Notes: generated by a model from the letters alone, not told the origin. Positions 9,801-24,204 are shown, counted from the first letter of the stretch. The stretch is 64,000 bases of DNA from Deinococcus ruber (GCF_014648095.1 NZ_BMQL01000012.1:61840-125839), one strand, 5' to 3'. Translations and numbers: made by a program.

Positions 9801-10933
9801 AGGGCGTCCGGGTGGGCGAGCAGCTCTTCCAGCGGGCCGAGCATCAGGGTCAGGGGCGTGCGGAATTCGTGGCTGACATTCGAGAAGAAGGTGGTTTTGG
9901 CGCGGTCTATTTCTGCCAGCGCCTCGGCGCGGGTGCGCTGCTGTTCGTAGGCTGCCGCGCCAGCAAGGGCGGCGGCGAGTTGCCCCGCGAACAGTTCCAG
10001 AAACCCCCGGTACGCGTCGTCGAGCGGTCGGTCGGGATTGAGGCCCGCGATCAGAAATCCGGATGGCCCGTCCTGGCCCTGCGACAGCAGCGGAAGCGCC
10101 AGGGCCTGGGCGGGCAGGCGGTCCCACGGCCCGGACGGCGTACCGAACGCAGCGAGATCGTCGAGCGGCAGTGTCCCCAGAGAGTGCCGCTCCTCCCAGA
10201 CCGCCTGTAATGCTGGTGGCAGCGGGCTGCCCTCGTGCCCGGCCCCGGCCTGGGTTTCCAGACCCGACACCAGCGTCAGAACCGGCACCTGCCGAGCGTC
10301 TGTGGTCAGATAGGTCAGGGCAACCGGCAGATCTGGCGGCGACGAAGCCAGCAGTTCCTGAAGACCCTGAAGAACTTCGGCACTGGTGCGGACGCCACTG
10401 GTGCGGCTTCCCAGGTCGCGCAGCAGCCGCACGCGCCGCTCGCCGATGACGCGCTCGCTTTCCTCGGCCACCACGCACAGCATCCCGGTCACGTGTCCGG
10501 TGTCGTCGGCCACCGGGCTGTACGAAAAGGTGTGGTATGTCTCCTCACGAAATCCGCTGCGCTCCAGAAACAGCAGCAGCCCCTCGTCCCAGGTGGCTTC
10601 ACCCGTCTGAAGCACCCAGCGGATACGCGGCCCGATATCGCTCCAGATTTCGCTCCAGACCACATCGGCCCGTTCGCCCAGCGCCCAGGTATGCTTGACC
10701 CCCAGCGTGGGCAGGTAGGCGTCGTTGCAGAAGAAGGTCAGGTCTTCGCCCCAGGCCATCCACATGGCAAAGCGCGAGGTCAGCATGGTCCGGACGATGG
10801 TCTTCAGGCTCTGAGGCCACTGCGCTGGAGGGCCGAGCGGCGTCCTGGACCAGTCGAGTGCCCGCATGCGCCGACTCATTTCGCCGGTGCCGACGAAGAT
10901 CTCGTATCCAGGGTTCGCTGTCTGCTCTGTCAT
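6872..10933 (-). CDS. Hybrid sensor histidine kinase with two kinase modules and an internal receiver
   Basis: Soluble 1353-aa hybrid kinase. Order: PAS-like domain (about 24-160, LDWSRTPLGPPAQWPQSLK start), GAF-like region (165-325), HisKA with phospho-His H355 (VSHEFRTPLT), HATPase with N-box LLSNAFKFT and G-boxes DTGTGIP and GTGIGLALVKE (to about 567), receiver (622-738, DDN acidic pair, phospho-Asp D670 in LVLSDVMMP, Lys in DYLTKPF), a coiled coil, two GAF domains (about 775-935 and 945-1105), then a second HisKA with H1130 (ASHDLQEPLRTV, the bacteriophytochrome-like form) and a final HATPase. No membrane segment. The last three-domain block resembles the kinases at 24217 and 47205. It is divergent from the kinase at 11102, with 168 bp between the starts. 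Confidence 0.9.
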   Translation of the reverse strand: MTEQTANPGYEIFVGTGEMSRRMRALDWSRTPLGPPAQWPQSLKTIVRTMLTSRFAMWMAWGEDLTFFCNDAYLPTLGVKHTWALGERADVVWSEIWSDIGPRIRWVLQTGEATWDEGLLLFLERSGFREETYHTFSYSPVADDTGHVTGMLCVVAEESERVIGERRVRLLRDLGSRTSGVRTSAEVLQGLQELLASSPPDLPVALTYLTTDARQVPVLTLVSGLETQAGAGHEGSPLPPALQAVWEERHSLGTLPLDDLAAFGTPSGPWDRLPAQALALPLLSQGQDGPSGFLIAGLNPDRPLDDAYRGFLELFAGQLAAALAGAAAYEQQRTRAEALAEIDRAKTTFFSNVSHEFRTPLTLMLGPLEELLAHPDALDPAQLREVEVAHRNALRLLRLVNTMLDFTRIEAGRADAVYTPTDLAVLTADLASSFRSLVEDAGLRYDTDLSPLSEALYIDQSMWEKIVLNLLSNAFKFTFEGRIHLKLAETATHAVLYLSDTGTGIPAAELPRVFERFHRVEGARGRSFEGTGIGLALVKELVGLHGGEISVSSTVGVGTTFQVQLPKGTAHLPPGRVMQDAPRPARPGSPLLIAEASQWHTAPPERPAPAPHRDADPDRRPRLLVADDNADLLGYVTRLLADDYHIEAVSDGVAALRSALADPPDLVLSDVMMPALDGFGLLQALRADERTRQIPVILLSARAGEEARLSGMEAGADDYLTKPFSSRELRSRVAAHLELSRFRAEISQMERERNEELERRVIERTAALEERSAALDAFVRFTEAVGVTADSLTLAQEALDVLKASFGDASVAYYQEQDGLWKALRSSDDIAAALLEVITAGLSPNLPVFAEVLRTQSPVFADSWAVDGRPDHTQEYGTTSLYPLVVGQDIHAMLSVALRTAVVWSERDKAIVRAVGRGLNLALERAAVAAQLEAQNTELEARTRSLEGFAALTRDLSLESDPILLVRRAQELVLPLLPEGYAAYYEPDGPTWRLRSQYGDRGDDAFQQLVESGLPFESTQSLFIPWSSREAYYVDEYDQTTDGFGAYQMRRGALAGLPVMVNGQPYGIFGVALLKQRFWGITERTVLQTVARSLGLAIERALSVAQLAQRTRDLERSNAELEQFAYVASHDLQEPLRTVTSFSQLLTQRYAPQLDDKAQVYARHITQGTERMSQLIQDLLAYSRVASETAPMRTVALGGVVSRVLEDLQAPIEAAHARIVVDDLPHVHGDATQLRQVFQNLLANAVKFRSSERPLLIQIRARQHGNHVQIDVQDNGIGIEEAYFDKIFVIFQRLHPRSQYGGSGIGLSIARKIVERHGGLLWPSRNPEHGVTFSFTLPAGTGAGASRQTRQAP

Positions 10934-11101
10934 GGGTCAGGATGAGGATAGCTCAAGGCTGTCTTCTCAGGTTGCCGCCGCGCCGATGTGGTGTCCTCAG
11001 TCCAGCAGCGCGTCTGCACAAACGCCGAGATTCACCGAATCTGAAGATAACAGGGAGGTGCAGATTCGACATCGGTGTTCCGCTAGTCTTGGAACTACAA
11101 T

Positions 11102-13582
11102 ATGTCGTCTTCTGACACGCTTTCCCTGCTTACGCACCTGCTCGAAAGTCTGCCGGATGCCGTTCTGTCGGTCGATTCTGCATGGATCTGTACCTACATC
11201 AATCCTCAGGCGACCACGCTGCTGGCGTTGCCTGAGAAGGGCGCGGTCGGACGCTCGCTGTGGGAACTGGTGCCTGCCGCTCAGACCCCCGGTGTCAGAG
11301 AAGAGTACATGCAGGCCATGCAGCAGCGGGCCGCCCGGAAGTTCGAGTTCTATGCCTCCGCGCTGCATCTGTGGCTGGAAGCGAGGGTTGCGCCGCAGCC
11401 GGAGGGCCTCTCGGTCATGCTGCGCGACGTGACCGCCCGGCGCAGCGACGACGATCAGCGGCAACACCTGCTGAATGCCACGCACGCGCTGTCCAGCGGT
11501 GCGTCGGAAGCAGAGGTGATCGCGGCGGCGCTGGACATCGGGGCCGGAGCCACGGGCGCGTATGCCGGTGTGGTGATGCGGGTGCGCCCCGACGGAACGT
11601 CCATCGATCTGATCGGCTCGCGTGGCTACTCCCAGGATCTGCTGAACCGCTGGGCCACCCTGCCGATGCAGGACGTTTTTCCTATTACCGACGCGGTGCG
11701 TTCCAATCGTCCGCTGTTTCTGGGCCTCCAGGCCCTGACCGAGCAGTATCCGGCACTCGGCGCTGCCAGAAGTGACCGGACATGCGCCGCAGCGGTGCTG
11801 CCTCTTCCGGCTCATGGGCAGGTGATCGGGGCGCTCGCCCTGAGTTTCGACCACGACCGGGCCTGGACGCCCGGCGACCAAACCTTTTTGACGTCTTTAA
11901 GTGCACAGCTCGCCCTCGCGCTGGAGCGGGCACGCTCGCACGACGCCGAGGTTCGCAGAGCAGAGCAGCTCACCTTTCTGGCGCGGGCCAGCGAACTGCT
12001 GACCGCCACCCACGCCCCGAAGGAAGTGCTCGAACATATCGTGCATCTGGTGGTGCCGAGACTCTCGGACTGGTGCTCGTTGCAACTGCCGCTGCCATCG
12101 GGCGAGTTTGAGCTGGCCGCTCTGGCCCACGTCGACCCTGCCAAACTGGAGGCGGTGCGGAGGTATGAGGCGCGGTTGCCAGCCCGCTGGGACGATGACA
12201 GAGGAGCCGGAAAAGTCTTTCAGACGCAGCGCCCGCTGCTCATGCCCGTGCTGAAAGACGATGATCTGCTGGCAGGGGCCAGCAGCTCCGAGGAACTCGC
12301 GATGCTCAGGGCGGCAGAAATTCGTTCGGTCATCGTCGTTCCGCTGGTGGCGGGCACTGCGTCGCTCGGCGTGCTGACGCTGGTATCGGCCACGTCCGGA
12401 CGCTACGGAGACAGCGATCTGGCCTTCGCTCAGGAACTGGCGGGCCGAGCAGCCAGCGCCCTGGAGAATGCCCGACTTGCGGCGCATCTTCAGCAGGAAC
12501 GCGCTCAGTTGCTGGCAATTCTGGATCAACTGCCGGTGGCGGTCTGGGTGGCCGAGGTCCCGTCTGGCCGGATGATTGCCGGAAACCGTGCCATTGCACA
12601 GGTGACGGGCCATGCGTATCAACCCCTGGAGAGCGTGGCAGATTACGCCACCGCCGAATGGCCGCTGGCCCGCACCCTGCTGAACGGCGAGGTGGTCGAG
12701 AACGAGCTGAGACAGCTGACAGACAGCGGCGGCGAGGCGCGGTTCGTCCACCTGAGCAGCGCTCCCATTCTCGATGAACGGGGAACGGCCTTTCTGGCGG
12801 TCGCAACCGGAGTAGACGTGACAGAGCGCGTCCGTGCCGAACAGGCGGCGCAGGCTTTCAATGTGACGCTCGAAGCCAGGGTGCAGGAGCGAACGGCGCA
12901 GCTCGAACAGCTCAACGCCGAGCTGGACGCCTTCAGCTATTCGGTCTCGCACGATCTGCGAACACCGGTTCGGCATATGCAGAGCTTCGCGGGCCTGCTT
13001 CGCCGCGCTCTGGACAGTGGCCGCGACGGGGCAAAGTACCTCGACATGATCGAGCGTGCAGCGGCCCGCATGAGCGCCATGATCGACGATCTGCTGGCGT
13101 TCTCGAAAAGTTCCCAGCAGCAGCTTCAGATTGTGACAGTCGATCTGACAGCGCTGCTCACCGAGGTGCGGCTCGATCTGGCAGCCGATCTGCCGGGCCG
13201 CCAGATTCAGTGGCAGATCGGCCCGTTGCCCACCGTTCGCGCCGATCCGGGGCTGTTGCGGCAGGTGCTGGTGAATCTGCTGGGAAATGCGGTGAAGTAT
13301 ACCCGTCCGACCGATCACGCCAGCATCCGCATCTGGGCCGAGGAGAACGGCACAGAAACGGTGATTCATGTGGAAGACAACGGCATCGGCTTCGATCCGG
13401 CGTCGGCCCAGAAGCTGTTCGGCGTGTTCCAGCGGCTGCACCACGCCAGCGAGTTTGAAGGTAACGGCATTGGACTGGCAAACGTCAAAGGCATCGTGAC
13501 ACGGCACGGCGGCAGAGTCTGGGCCATGTCCAGCCCGGGAATGGGTGCCACGTTTTCGTTCAGCCTTCCGTCGGGCGCGTGA
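11102..13582 (+). CDS. PAS-GAF-GAF-PAS sensor histidine kinase
   Basis: Soluble sensor kinase, 826 aa. An N-terminal PAS (about 8-115, LLESLPDAVLSVDSAWICTYIN) is followed by two GAF domains (about 120-285 and 295-460), a second PAS (475-590, LLAILDQLPVAVWVAEVPSG) and a short coiled coil. The kinase core has phospho-His H617 in YSVSHDLRTPVRHMQSF, N-box NLLGNAVKYT, G1 DNGIGFD, F-box GVFQRLH and G2 GNGIGLANVKG. No receiver is fused and no response regulator is adjacent, so the partner is unknown. The kinase core (DLRTPVRH, LFGVFQRLH) is shared with three other kinases in the window. Confidence 0.9.
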   Translation: MSSSDTLSLLTHLLESLPDAVLSVDSAWICTYINPQATTLLALPEKGAVGRSLWELVPAAQTPGVREEYMQAMQQRAARKFEFYASALHLWLEARVAPQPEGLSVMLRDVTARRSDDDQRQHLLNATHALSSGASEAEVIAAALDIGAGATGAYAGVVMRVRPDGTSIDLIGSRGYSQDLLNRWATLPMQDVFPITDAVRSNRPLFLGLQALTEQYPALGAARSDRTCAAAVLPLPAHGQVIGALALSFDHDRAWTPGDQTFLTSLSAQLALALERARSHDAEVRRAEQLTFLARASELLTATHAPKEVLEHIVHLVVPRLSDWCSLQLPLPSGEFELAALAHVDPAKLEAVRRYEARLPARWDDDRGAGKVFQTQRPLLMPVLKDDDLLAGASSSEELAMLRAAEIRSVIVVPLVAGTASLGVLTLVSATSGRYGDSDLAFAQELAGRAASALENARLAAHLQQERAQLLAILDQLPVAVWVAEVPSGRMIAGNRAIAQVTGHAYQPLESVADYATAEWPLARTLLNGEVVENELRQLTDSGGEARFVHLSSAPILDERGTAFLAVATGVDVTERVRAEQAAQAFNVTLEARVQERTAQLEQLNAELDAFSYSVSHDLRTPVRHMQSFAGLLRRALDSGRDGAKYLDMIERAAARMSAMIDDLLAFSKSSQQQLQIVTVDLTALLTEVRLDLAADLPGRQIQWQIGPLPTVRADPGLLRQVLVNLLGNAVKYTRPTDHASIRIWAEENGTETVIHVEDNGIGFDPASAQKLFGVFQRLHHASEFEGNGIGLANVKGIVTRHGGRVWAMSSPGMGATFSFSLPSGA

Positions 13583-13920
13583 TCGCAGGATGAACTGCAC
13601 CGACGCTGCGCGAAAACAGAATCAGCACAGAGGCAGCGTGTAGTTCCTGAGCCTGTTGACGTTTGAACGGCCCGATCAACTCGGGCACACCTGAGAAGGA
13701 AAGCGTTCTCAGCATCGAAATTCGCACTAAACCACTTTAGTTCAAAAGAGTCTGTCTCTCATCGATACGGTTCAGCTCGACTCTCTTCGCCCCACCCTGA
13801 CCCCCTCGGCGTCGCCCCGAGGCCCCTTACTGGCCTTCCTGTGAGCGAGGCTATTGTGGTGGCGTCCAGCACAGTGTTCGCGCCTCCTCTGTCGTGCCTC
13901 GCTAGCTCTTCGCCCACGCT
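13583..13920. other. Intergenic region, no gene seen
   Basis: This stretch holds no convincing coding sequence. A short GC stem (CCTCGG at 13804-13809 with CCGAGG at 13817-13822) has no T-tract and is not called a terminator. The 3' end of a regulator pseudogene begins at 13921. Confidence 0.5.
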
Positions 13921-14072
13921 TCAGCTTTCCCGAACATGTTCCAGCGCACTTCCGGTCAGGCCATTGACATGCTGGTCGAGCAGCAGGTACCACGCTCTCT
14001 GCCATTCCTTACGAATAGCCACGAGGCGGCTGGCACGTAACAGACGAAGCTGACGGCGTTTTCGCTAATTTC
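13921..14072 (-). pseudogene. Remnant of a CadC/ArsR-type metal repressor
   Basis: Read on the minus strand, codons 14052 down to 13921 encode QLRLLRASRLVAIRK followed by LLLDQHVNGLTGSALEHVRE and a stop. This closely matches the C-terminal half of the intact repressor at 57446 (QLRLLRAHRLVTFRR, LLDQHVNELIESALEHVRE). Upstream, EISENAVS (matching ISESAVS) is in a different frame; compared with the intact gene about 7 nt are missing at the junction near 14050. The N-terminal metal-binding half is absent. It lies just downstream of the P-type ATPase, so a local repressor once stood beside the exporter it controlled. Confidence 0.8.
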
Positions 14073-14131
14073 TGGATGCACACTCGGCGTCGCAGGCGTC
14101 GTCCCGAGTGGGTGGACGGGTGAGCGTCCGA

Positions 14132-16570
<2,439 letters not shown>

Positions 16571-16576
16571 GATCTG

Positions 16577-16606
16577 ATGATATCTGAACAGGTGCTCAGG
16601 TGTAAA
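16577..16606 (-). promoter_or_regulatory. zntA promoter with CadC-type operator
   Basis: On the minus strand -35 TTTACA (16606-16601) and -10 TATCAT (16582-16577) are separated by 18 bp. The dyad ACCTGAG-N6-TTCAGAT (16582-16601) fills the spacer. The same dyad with the same -10 placement is present at 56187-56211 upstream of the CDF/CadC cluster. The -10 ends 6 nt before the zntA ATG, so the transcript is probably leaderless. Confidence 0.7.
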
Positions 16607-16708
16607 GGAATGGAGACTGACGGCTGCCGAGCCGTGAACAGAATTGTGTGACAATCAGTGACCCACGTTCCTGCCTCTCATGAAGCAGCGTGAGTTACTG
16701 AGCGGCAT

Positions 16709-16870
16709 TTACGCAGTGCGGTGCCAGTCGGTGACAACGGGCGGCGGAACGCTGAAATCTGCGTCTTCTGCCGACTTGTTGGCGGGTTTTTGCGGAGCGG
16801 TGTTCGTCTGGGGCATGGCGCTGCTTCCCGATTGCCAGGGCCAGAGTAACTTGATGAGTTTCTTTGCCAT
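16709..16870 (-). CDS. Small hypothetical protein
   Basis: Predicted 53-aa basic peptide beginning MAKKLIKLLWPWQSGSS and ending VVTDWHRTA. A strong purine ribosome-binding site (AAAGGGGG, 16887-16880) precedes the ATG with 9-nt spacing. A second in-frame ATG at 16879 directly abuts that sequence. A promoter-like pair lies upstream (16899-16926). No family was recognised. An open frame on the opposite strand (16680-16889) has no ribosome-binding site and is considered a shadow. Confidence 0.5.
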   Translation of the reverse strand: MAKKLIKLLWPWQSGSSAMPQTNTAPQKPANKSAEDADFSVPPPVVTDWHRTA

Positions 16871-16898
16871 TTCGTCCATCCCCCTTTAACTTTACTTT

Positions 16899-16926
16899 AT
16901 TTTAGATTAAGTCCATTCAGATTCAA
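16899..16926 (-). promoter_or_regulatory. Promoter-like sequence for the small protein
   Basis: On the minus strand TTGAAT (16926-16921) and TAAAAT (16904-16899) are separated by 16 bp and stand just ahead of the AAAGGGGG ribosome-binding site. Confidence 0.4.
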
Positions 16927-17636
16927 CGTGTCGATCTTACATTCCCACGAACGATGAAGGTCGGAATGAAAAGTCGTCCTGGTGGGGGAAAAATGCGGGT
17001 GAGCGTTCTTATAAAACCGCTCTTATGGCCGCGCAGGCTGCTCTCATGCTCTTTTTCACGTTCTCATATTTATTCTGCCATGCAGTTGGCTATCAGCAGC
17101 TGACGACTTGGGCAGAGCATTTTGATCGCCTTCCGGCGGCGCATCATTGCGGACGCTGGATGAGAATGAGAATTAAATGAGCATCGCCTGTACGGTCTTG
17201 AAGTGACAGCTGCCATATCCGGAATGTGTACCGGAGTTCCAGGTCATTTCGGGCACGGGTCTGTTTCCTGCGCGATAGAGGAACACCTGAAACTTGCGCC
17301 AGTGTTGACAGATTTGAAAGATGCAAATCATTTTGTCACAAACTCTTAATACATCTGTCAGACGATTGTGAGACGGCGTTTTATACACTTCCACCATCTC
17401 GAAGAGGACAGTGCGCTGTACCTGACCCACTGTGTTCTGAAGATTCCGGTGCTGCATTCGGCATCTAAGCAAGACAGCCTTATGGTCAGCGCCTTCCAGA
17501 AAGAAGGTCCCTTGTTTTCAGTTTCAAACACGCGGGACGACAGTTCGACTTTACAGAAAGATCGGCTCCTTTCAGCCGGATTTCAGGTTCCGGTTTCGTT
17601 CGTATTCCTTTGCTCTTCAATTTCCAGAGGCTTTTC
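16927..17636. other. Long non-coding region, lower GC
   Basis: About 700 bp with lower GC than the flanks. Short open frames exist on both strands (for example 17368-17649 plus and 17173-17472 minus) but lack ribosome-binding sites and family resemblance. No repeat or RNA gene was recognised. Confidence 0.4.
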
Positions 17637-18749
17637 ATGCACACCCTGAATGACCAGCGTGCCTTTGCGTCCGAATCTATGATCCGGCTGATGCGTCTTG
17701 CTCTGGAGGCTCCAGACCTGGGCAGCGCCGTTTCTCCGACCCTACAGGAACTCGTGGACAGGACAGCTGCTTCCGGGTCGGCCTATTTCCACAGCAGCAA
17801 TCAGGTGCCCACCTATCATGCGCGTGCCGCTGCCGGAGCGCTGCCCGAAGGCCCGGCAATGGACGCGATCATGGCACACGGACTGCCTGCCGATATGCCG
17901 CTGATGCAGGCGCTGACACAAACCCGTTTGCCGCTGTTCTTCGACGATACGGCGACTGTACCGGAAGCCGCCGGATTTCCTGCACTGGGCGTCCGGTCGC
18001 TGGCGGCAGCCCCGGTGCGTCACCGAAACGGCTCGCTGATCGGTGCATTTCTGATGCATACTTTCAGCCCTCATGCCTGGAGCAGCGATGAGGCAGGGCT
18101 GTTTACGGCAGTGGCCGAGACGCTGGCAGGTCTGACGGCCCGTCTGGCTGCCGAAGAAGACGCGGTGGCTGCACAGGAATCGGCGCTGCGGGCGCTGGGC
18201 CTGGGCCTGGAATTCAAGGATCATGAGACACTGGGCCACACCGACCGCGTGACTGATCTGGCACTGCGACTCGGCAGGTATCTGAACCTGGATGCCCGCA
18301 CCCTTCAGGCGCTGCGCTGGGGCAGTTATCTGCACGATGTGGGCAAGCTGGCTGTGCCGGATCAGGTGCTGCTCAAGCCCGGCCAGCTGGACGCCGCCGA
18401 GTGGGACATCATGCGCGGGCATGTGCGGGAAGGATCGCGTTTTGCCGACGCACTGGGCTTTCTGCCCCCCAGCGCCCATGATGTGATTTCCGGACATCAT
18501 GAACGCTGGGACGGCCAGGGATATCCCAACCGACTCGCGGGCGTGCAGATTCCGCTGGTGGCCCGGATTTTCGCCCTGTGCGATGTGTATGACGCACTGA
18601 CCAGCAATCGTCCGTACAAACACGCCTGGACACCTGAGGAAGCGCAGGCCGAACTTGCGGCGCAGTCAGGACGGCACTTCGACCCCGATCTGTGCCAGGC
18701 ATTTCTGGAGTTGCTCCAGCACGGCAGCAATGACCTTCAGGACTCGTAG
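17637..18749 (+). CDS. GAF domain HD-GYP phosphodiesterase
   Basis: Cytoplasmic c-di-GMP phosphodiesterase candidate, 370 aa. The start MHTLNDQRAF at 17637 is preferred; an in-frame start 27 nt earlier is possible. Residues about 25-175 form a GAF-like sensor. The HD-GYP domain (about 185-365) has HDVGK (H233, D234), the metal-binding HH pair at 287-288 in SGHHERWDGQGYP (the GYP at 295-297) and CDVYDALTSNRPYK. All signature residues for c-di-GMP hydrolysis are present. Two GGDEF proteins in the window (19237 and 61945) could be opposing cyclases. Confidence 0.88.
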   Translation: MHTLNDQRAFASESMIRLMRLALEAPDLGSAVSPTLQELVDRTAASGSAYFHSSNQVPTYHARAAAGALPEGPAMDAIMAHGLPADMPLMQALTQTRLPLFFDDTATVPEAAGFPALGVRSLAAAPVRHRNGSLIGAFLMHTFSPHAWSSDEAGLFTAVAETLAGLTARLAAEEDAVAAQESALRALGLGLEFKDHETLGHTDRVTDLALRLGRYLNLDARTLQALRWGSYLHDVGKLAVPDQVLLKPGQLDAAEWDIMRGHVREGSRFADALGFLPPSAHDVISGHHERWDGQGYPNRLAGVQIPLVARIFALCDVYDALTSNRPYKHAWTPEEAQAELAAQSGRHFDPDLCQAFLELLQHGSNDLQDS

Positions 18750-19140
18750 ATTGCCGTAGCGTGCCGAGCTATCGGGCGATCAGATGACCGACTGAACAGA
18801 AGGCCGGGAACTTCGTCGACGGTTCAGCAATGCGTGATTTAGCCTCTGCCCACTGTCTTTGCTGTCGCGCTCACCTTCAATTCTATAAGCTTCCATTTGC
18901 TGGCCATCTCTACTGAATGCACTTATTCTACAGGTCTTTCTTCTTTAGGAGACTCTCCCTGAACTCTTATAGGCGAGTGATAGGACAGAGTGTTGCAATG
19001 CTATCCGTCGTCATAACAGGGTGCGCTACACTCTCCGTGAAGAGTCCCTGAGTGGGTTGTCACTTGATAGATTGTCACTGGGTCGATAGCCCCTGAAGTG
19101 CACTGGCTCGCCGTTCACGAGGTGTCTCATCACAAACGCC
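18750..19140. other. Intergenic region with a short direct repeat
   Basis: No gene seen. TTGTCACT occurs twice, at 19057-19064 and 19072-19079, 15 bp apart, shortly before the GGDEF gene. This spacing could mark a regulator site or a tandem -35 element, but no clear -10 follows. Confidence 0.35.
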
Positions 19141-19236
19141 GATTCGACACAGCTTTCTCTGGCTGCACTCCGGCAGGAACTGCGCGTTCTTCAGGCTGCC
19201 ATCGAGGCGGCGAACGACGTTCCGGTCGCGCATCTC

Positions 19237-20721
19237 GTGTTGCTGCACCGCGACGCTGCCTATCTGGCCCTCGATCTTGGAGAAGCGGCCAGTGCCATGA
19301 CGCACGCCCTGACGTGCCTCGAACTTGCCCGCGCCCTGAACGACGCCTCGCTTCAGGCCAAAGCTCATGTTGCGCTGGCGCTGGTACAGACAGATTCATA
19401 TGACGATCTGGGCGCTGCCGAGCAGTTTCGGCAGGCAGACCTGCTCTCGCGGGCCGTCGGTGATGACCGGGGCGTGGCGCTCGTGGCCGTCAATGCTTCG
19501 CACAGCGAGATGGAGCGCGGTGAATACGGCGCGGCCACCCTGCGGCTTCACGACCTCCTGACCTCACCGCAGGCCCACAGCCTGACGCTGGGAACGTCTC
19601 AGGAACTGAATCAGTCCTTTCATATCAATTATGTCGTGAGTGCGTCGGAAGCGCTGATGGCAGACACGGTGCCGCCCGAGCGGGTGCAGGAGATCGCCCG
19701 GCAGGTGCAGGAATCGGCGCAGTTTCTGAAGACTCTGGATGCACAGCGCGACCTGCTCGCCGCGCCTCTGCTGATTCTGGCAGTTCTGGACGCACTGATG
19801 CGCTTTGCCGTGTGGCAGGGCAGGATGCTCGACGCGCTTGAACTGGCCGACGAGCGCGTTCTGCTGGCTGAGCGGGTACAGAGCGGCGGGTTGCTAGGGC
19901 GGGCGCTGTACGAGCGGAGCCGCGTATACGCGCTGATGCGGCACTGGCAAGCGGCGATCAGCGATCTGGAACAGGCGACCGAGCAGTTCGAGGCCACCGA
20001 GCAGGCCCCTCTGGTGGTGCGTGCGCGTGAAGCGCTGGCCGAAGCGTTTGCCAACACCGGGCGCTTTCAGGAGGCGTTCGAGGCTCAGCGGGAAGTCACG
20101 CGCCGTGTCGAGCGGCTGTACCGGGCGTATTACCAGCAGCGTGCCCTGGTCGGACAGGTGGCGCAGCAGGCCCGCGAGGCGGAAGTGCGTGCCAGTGCGC
20201 TGGCCGAGGCAGCCCTGCGCGATCCGCTGACGGGCATTCCCAACCGCACGTATGCCATGCAGCAGCTTGCGAGGCTGCATCTGGCGTCGGACAGCGCGAG
20301 TGCCGTCGCCTTCATCGATCTCGACAATTTCAAGAGCGTCAACGACCGGTATGGTCATCTCATCGGCGACGCCGTCCTGACCCGCATCGCGCAGACCCTG
20401 AGCAGTAATATCCGCGAACAGGACTGTCTGGCCCGGTTCGGCGGAGAAGAATTCATTCTGCTGTTCAGTGGCCTGCCGATGGCCGAAGCCGTGAGCGCCT
20501 GTGACCGCCTCAGAAGTCTGCTGGTTCATCTCGACTGGCAGGCGGTGGTGCCCGGCCTGCACACCACCGCCAGTTTCGGGGTAGCCGCCCTCAATCACAG
20601 CCAGCCGCTCAATCACACCCTTCAGGCCGCAGACGACGCGCTGTACGCTGCCAAAGCAGCCGGGCGCAACCGGGTCTGCTCTTCCGATCAGCTGTGGTCG
20701 CCCGACCAGCAGCAGGTCTGA
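19237..20721 (+). CDS. TPR-like/GGDEF diguanylate cyclase
   Basis: Predicted diguanylate cyclase, 494 aa from a GTG at 19237. The first 300 residues are alanine/leucine-rich paired helices like TPR repeats (AEQFRQADLLSRAVGD, LGRALYERSRVYALMRHWQAAISDLEQA). The GGDEF domain starts at DPLTGIPNRTYA (about 329) and has FIDLDNFKSVNDRYGH and the active loop GGEEF. Coding-like sequence in the same frame extends upstream to at least 19141 (ELRVLQAAIEAANDVPVAHL), back to a TAG at 19087, but no ATG, GTG or TTG lies in that part. The true start may therefore be unusual, or a frameshift separates it from a GTG in another frame at 19098 or 19122. Confidence 0.8.
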   Translation: MLLHRDAAYLALDLGEAASAMTHALTCLELARALNDASLQAKAHVALALVQTDSYDDLGAAEQFRQADLLSRAVGDDRGVALVAVNASHSEMERGEYGAATLRLHDLLTSPQAHSLTLGTSQELNQSFHINYVVSASEALMADTVPPERVQEIARQVQESAQFLKTLDAQRDLLAAPLLILAVLDALMRFAVWQGRMLDALELADERVLLAERVQSGGLLGRALYERSRVYALMRHWQAAISDLEQATEQFEATEQAPLVVRAREALAEAFANTGRFQEAFEAQREVTRRVERLYRAYYQQRALVGQVAQQAREAEVRASALAEAALRDPLTGIPNRTYAMQQLARLHLASDSASAVAFIDLDNFKSVNDRYGHLIGDAVLTRIAQTLSSNIREQDCLARFGGEEFILLFSGLPMAEAVSACDRLRSLLVHLDWQAVVPGLHTTASFGVAALNHSQPLNHTLQAADDALYAAKAAGRNRVCSSDQLWSPDQQQV

Positions 20722-20742
20722 AGAGCAGCCGTCAGCGAGAAC

Positions 20743-23958
<3,216 letters not shown>

Positions 23959-24204
23959 TCAGGTGGAGACAGTCGAGGTGGGTAATCAGCTAAGCTTCCG
24001 CACGCCGCATGAAAACAATTCTGCCCCGGACGACGAGCGGGAAGACTGGACAGCGACAGACGAGATGGCCTGTGTGATATCACGGCTCACTACATGTTTA
24101 CCGTAGCGCACGCCTGCCTTTCTCACCGCTTCAGTGTGCCCTGATAGCAGAATCGTTATCAACTTGCGCCGCATTTCTGTAATGTCTGTTCGGGCCAGAT
24201 TCGG

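Noticed and set aside
8999..10210. A 403-codon frame on the plus strand
   Set aside because: Antisense shadow of the hybrid kinase at 6872-10933.
11897..13600. A 567-codon frame on the minus strand
   Set aside because: It mirrors the kinase gene at 11102 and has no family motifs.
13804..13822. A short GC hairpin after the kinase at 11102 as a terminator
   Set aside because: Only a 6-bp stem and no T-tract.
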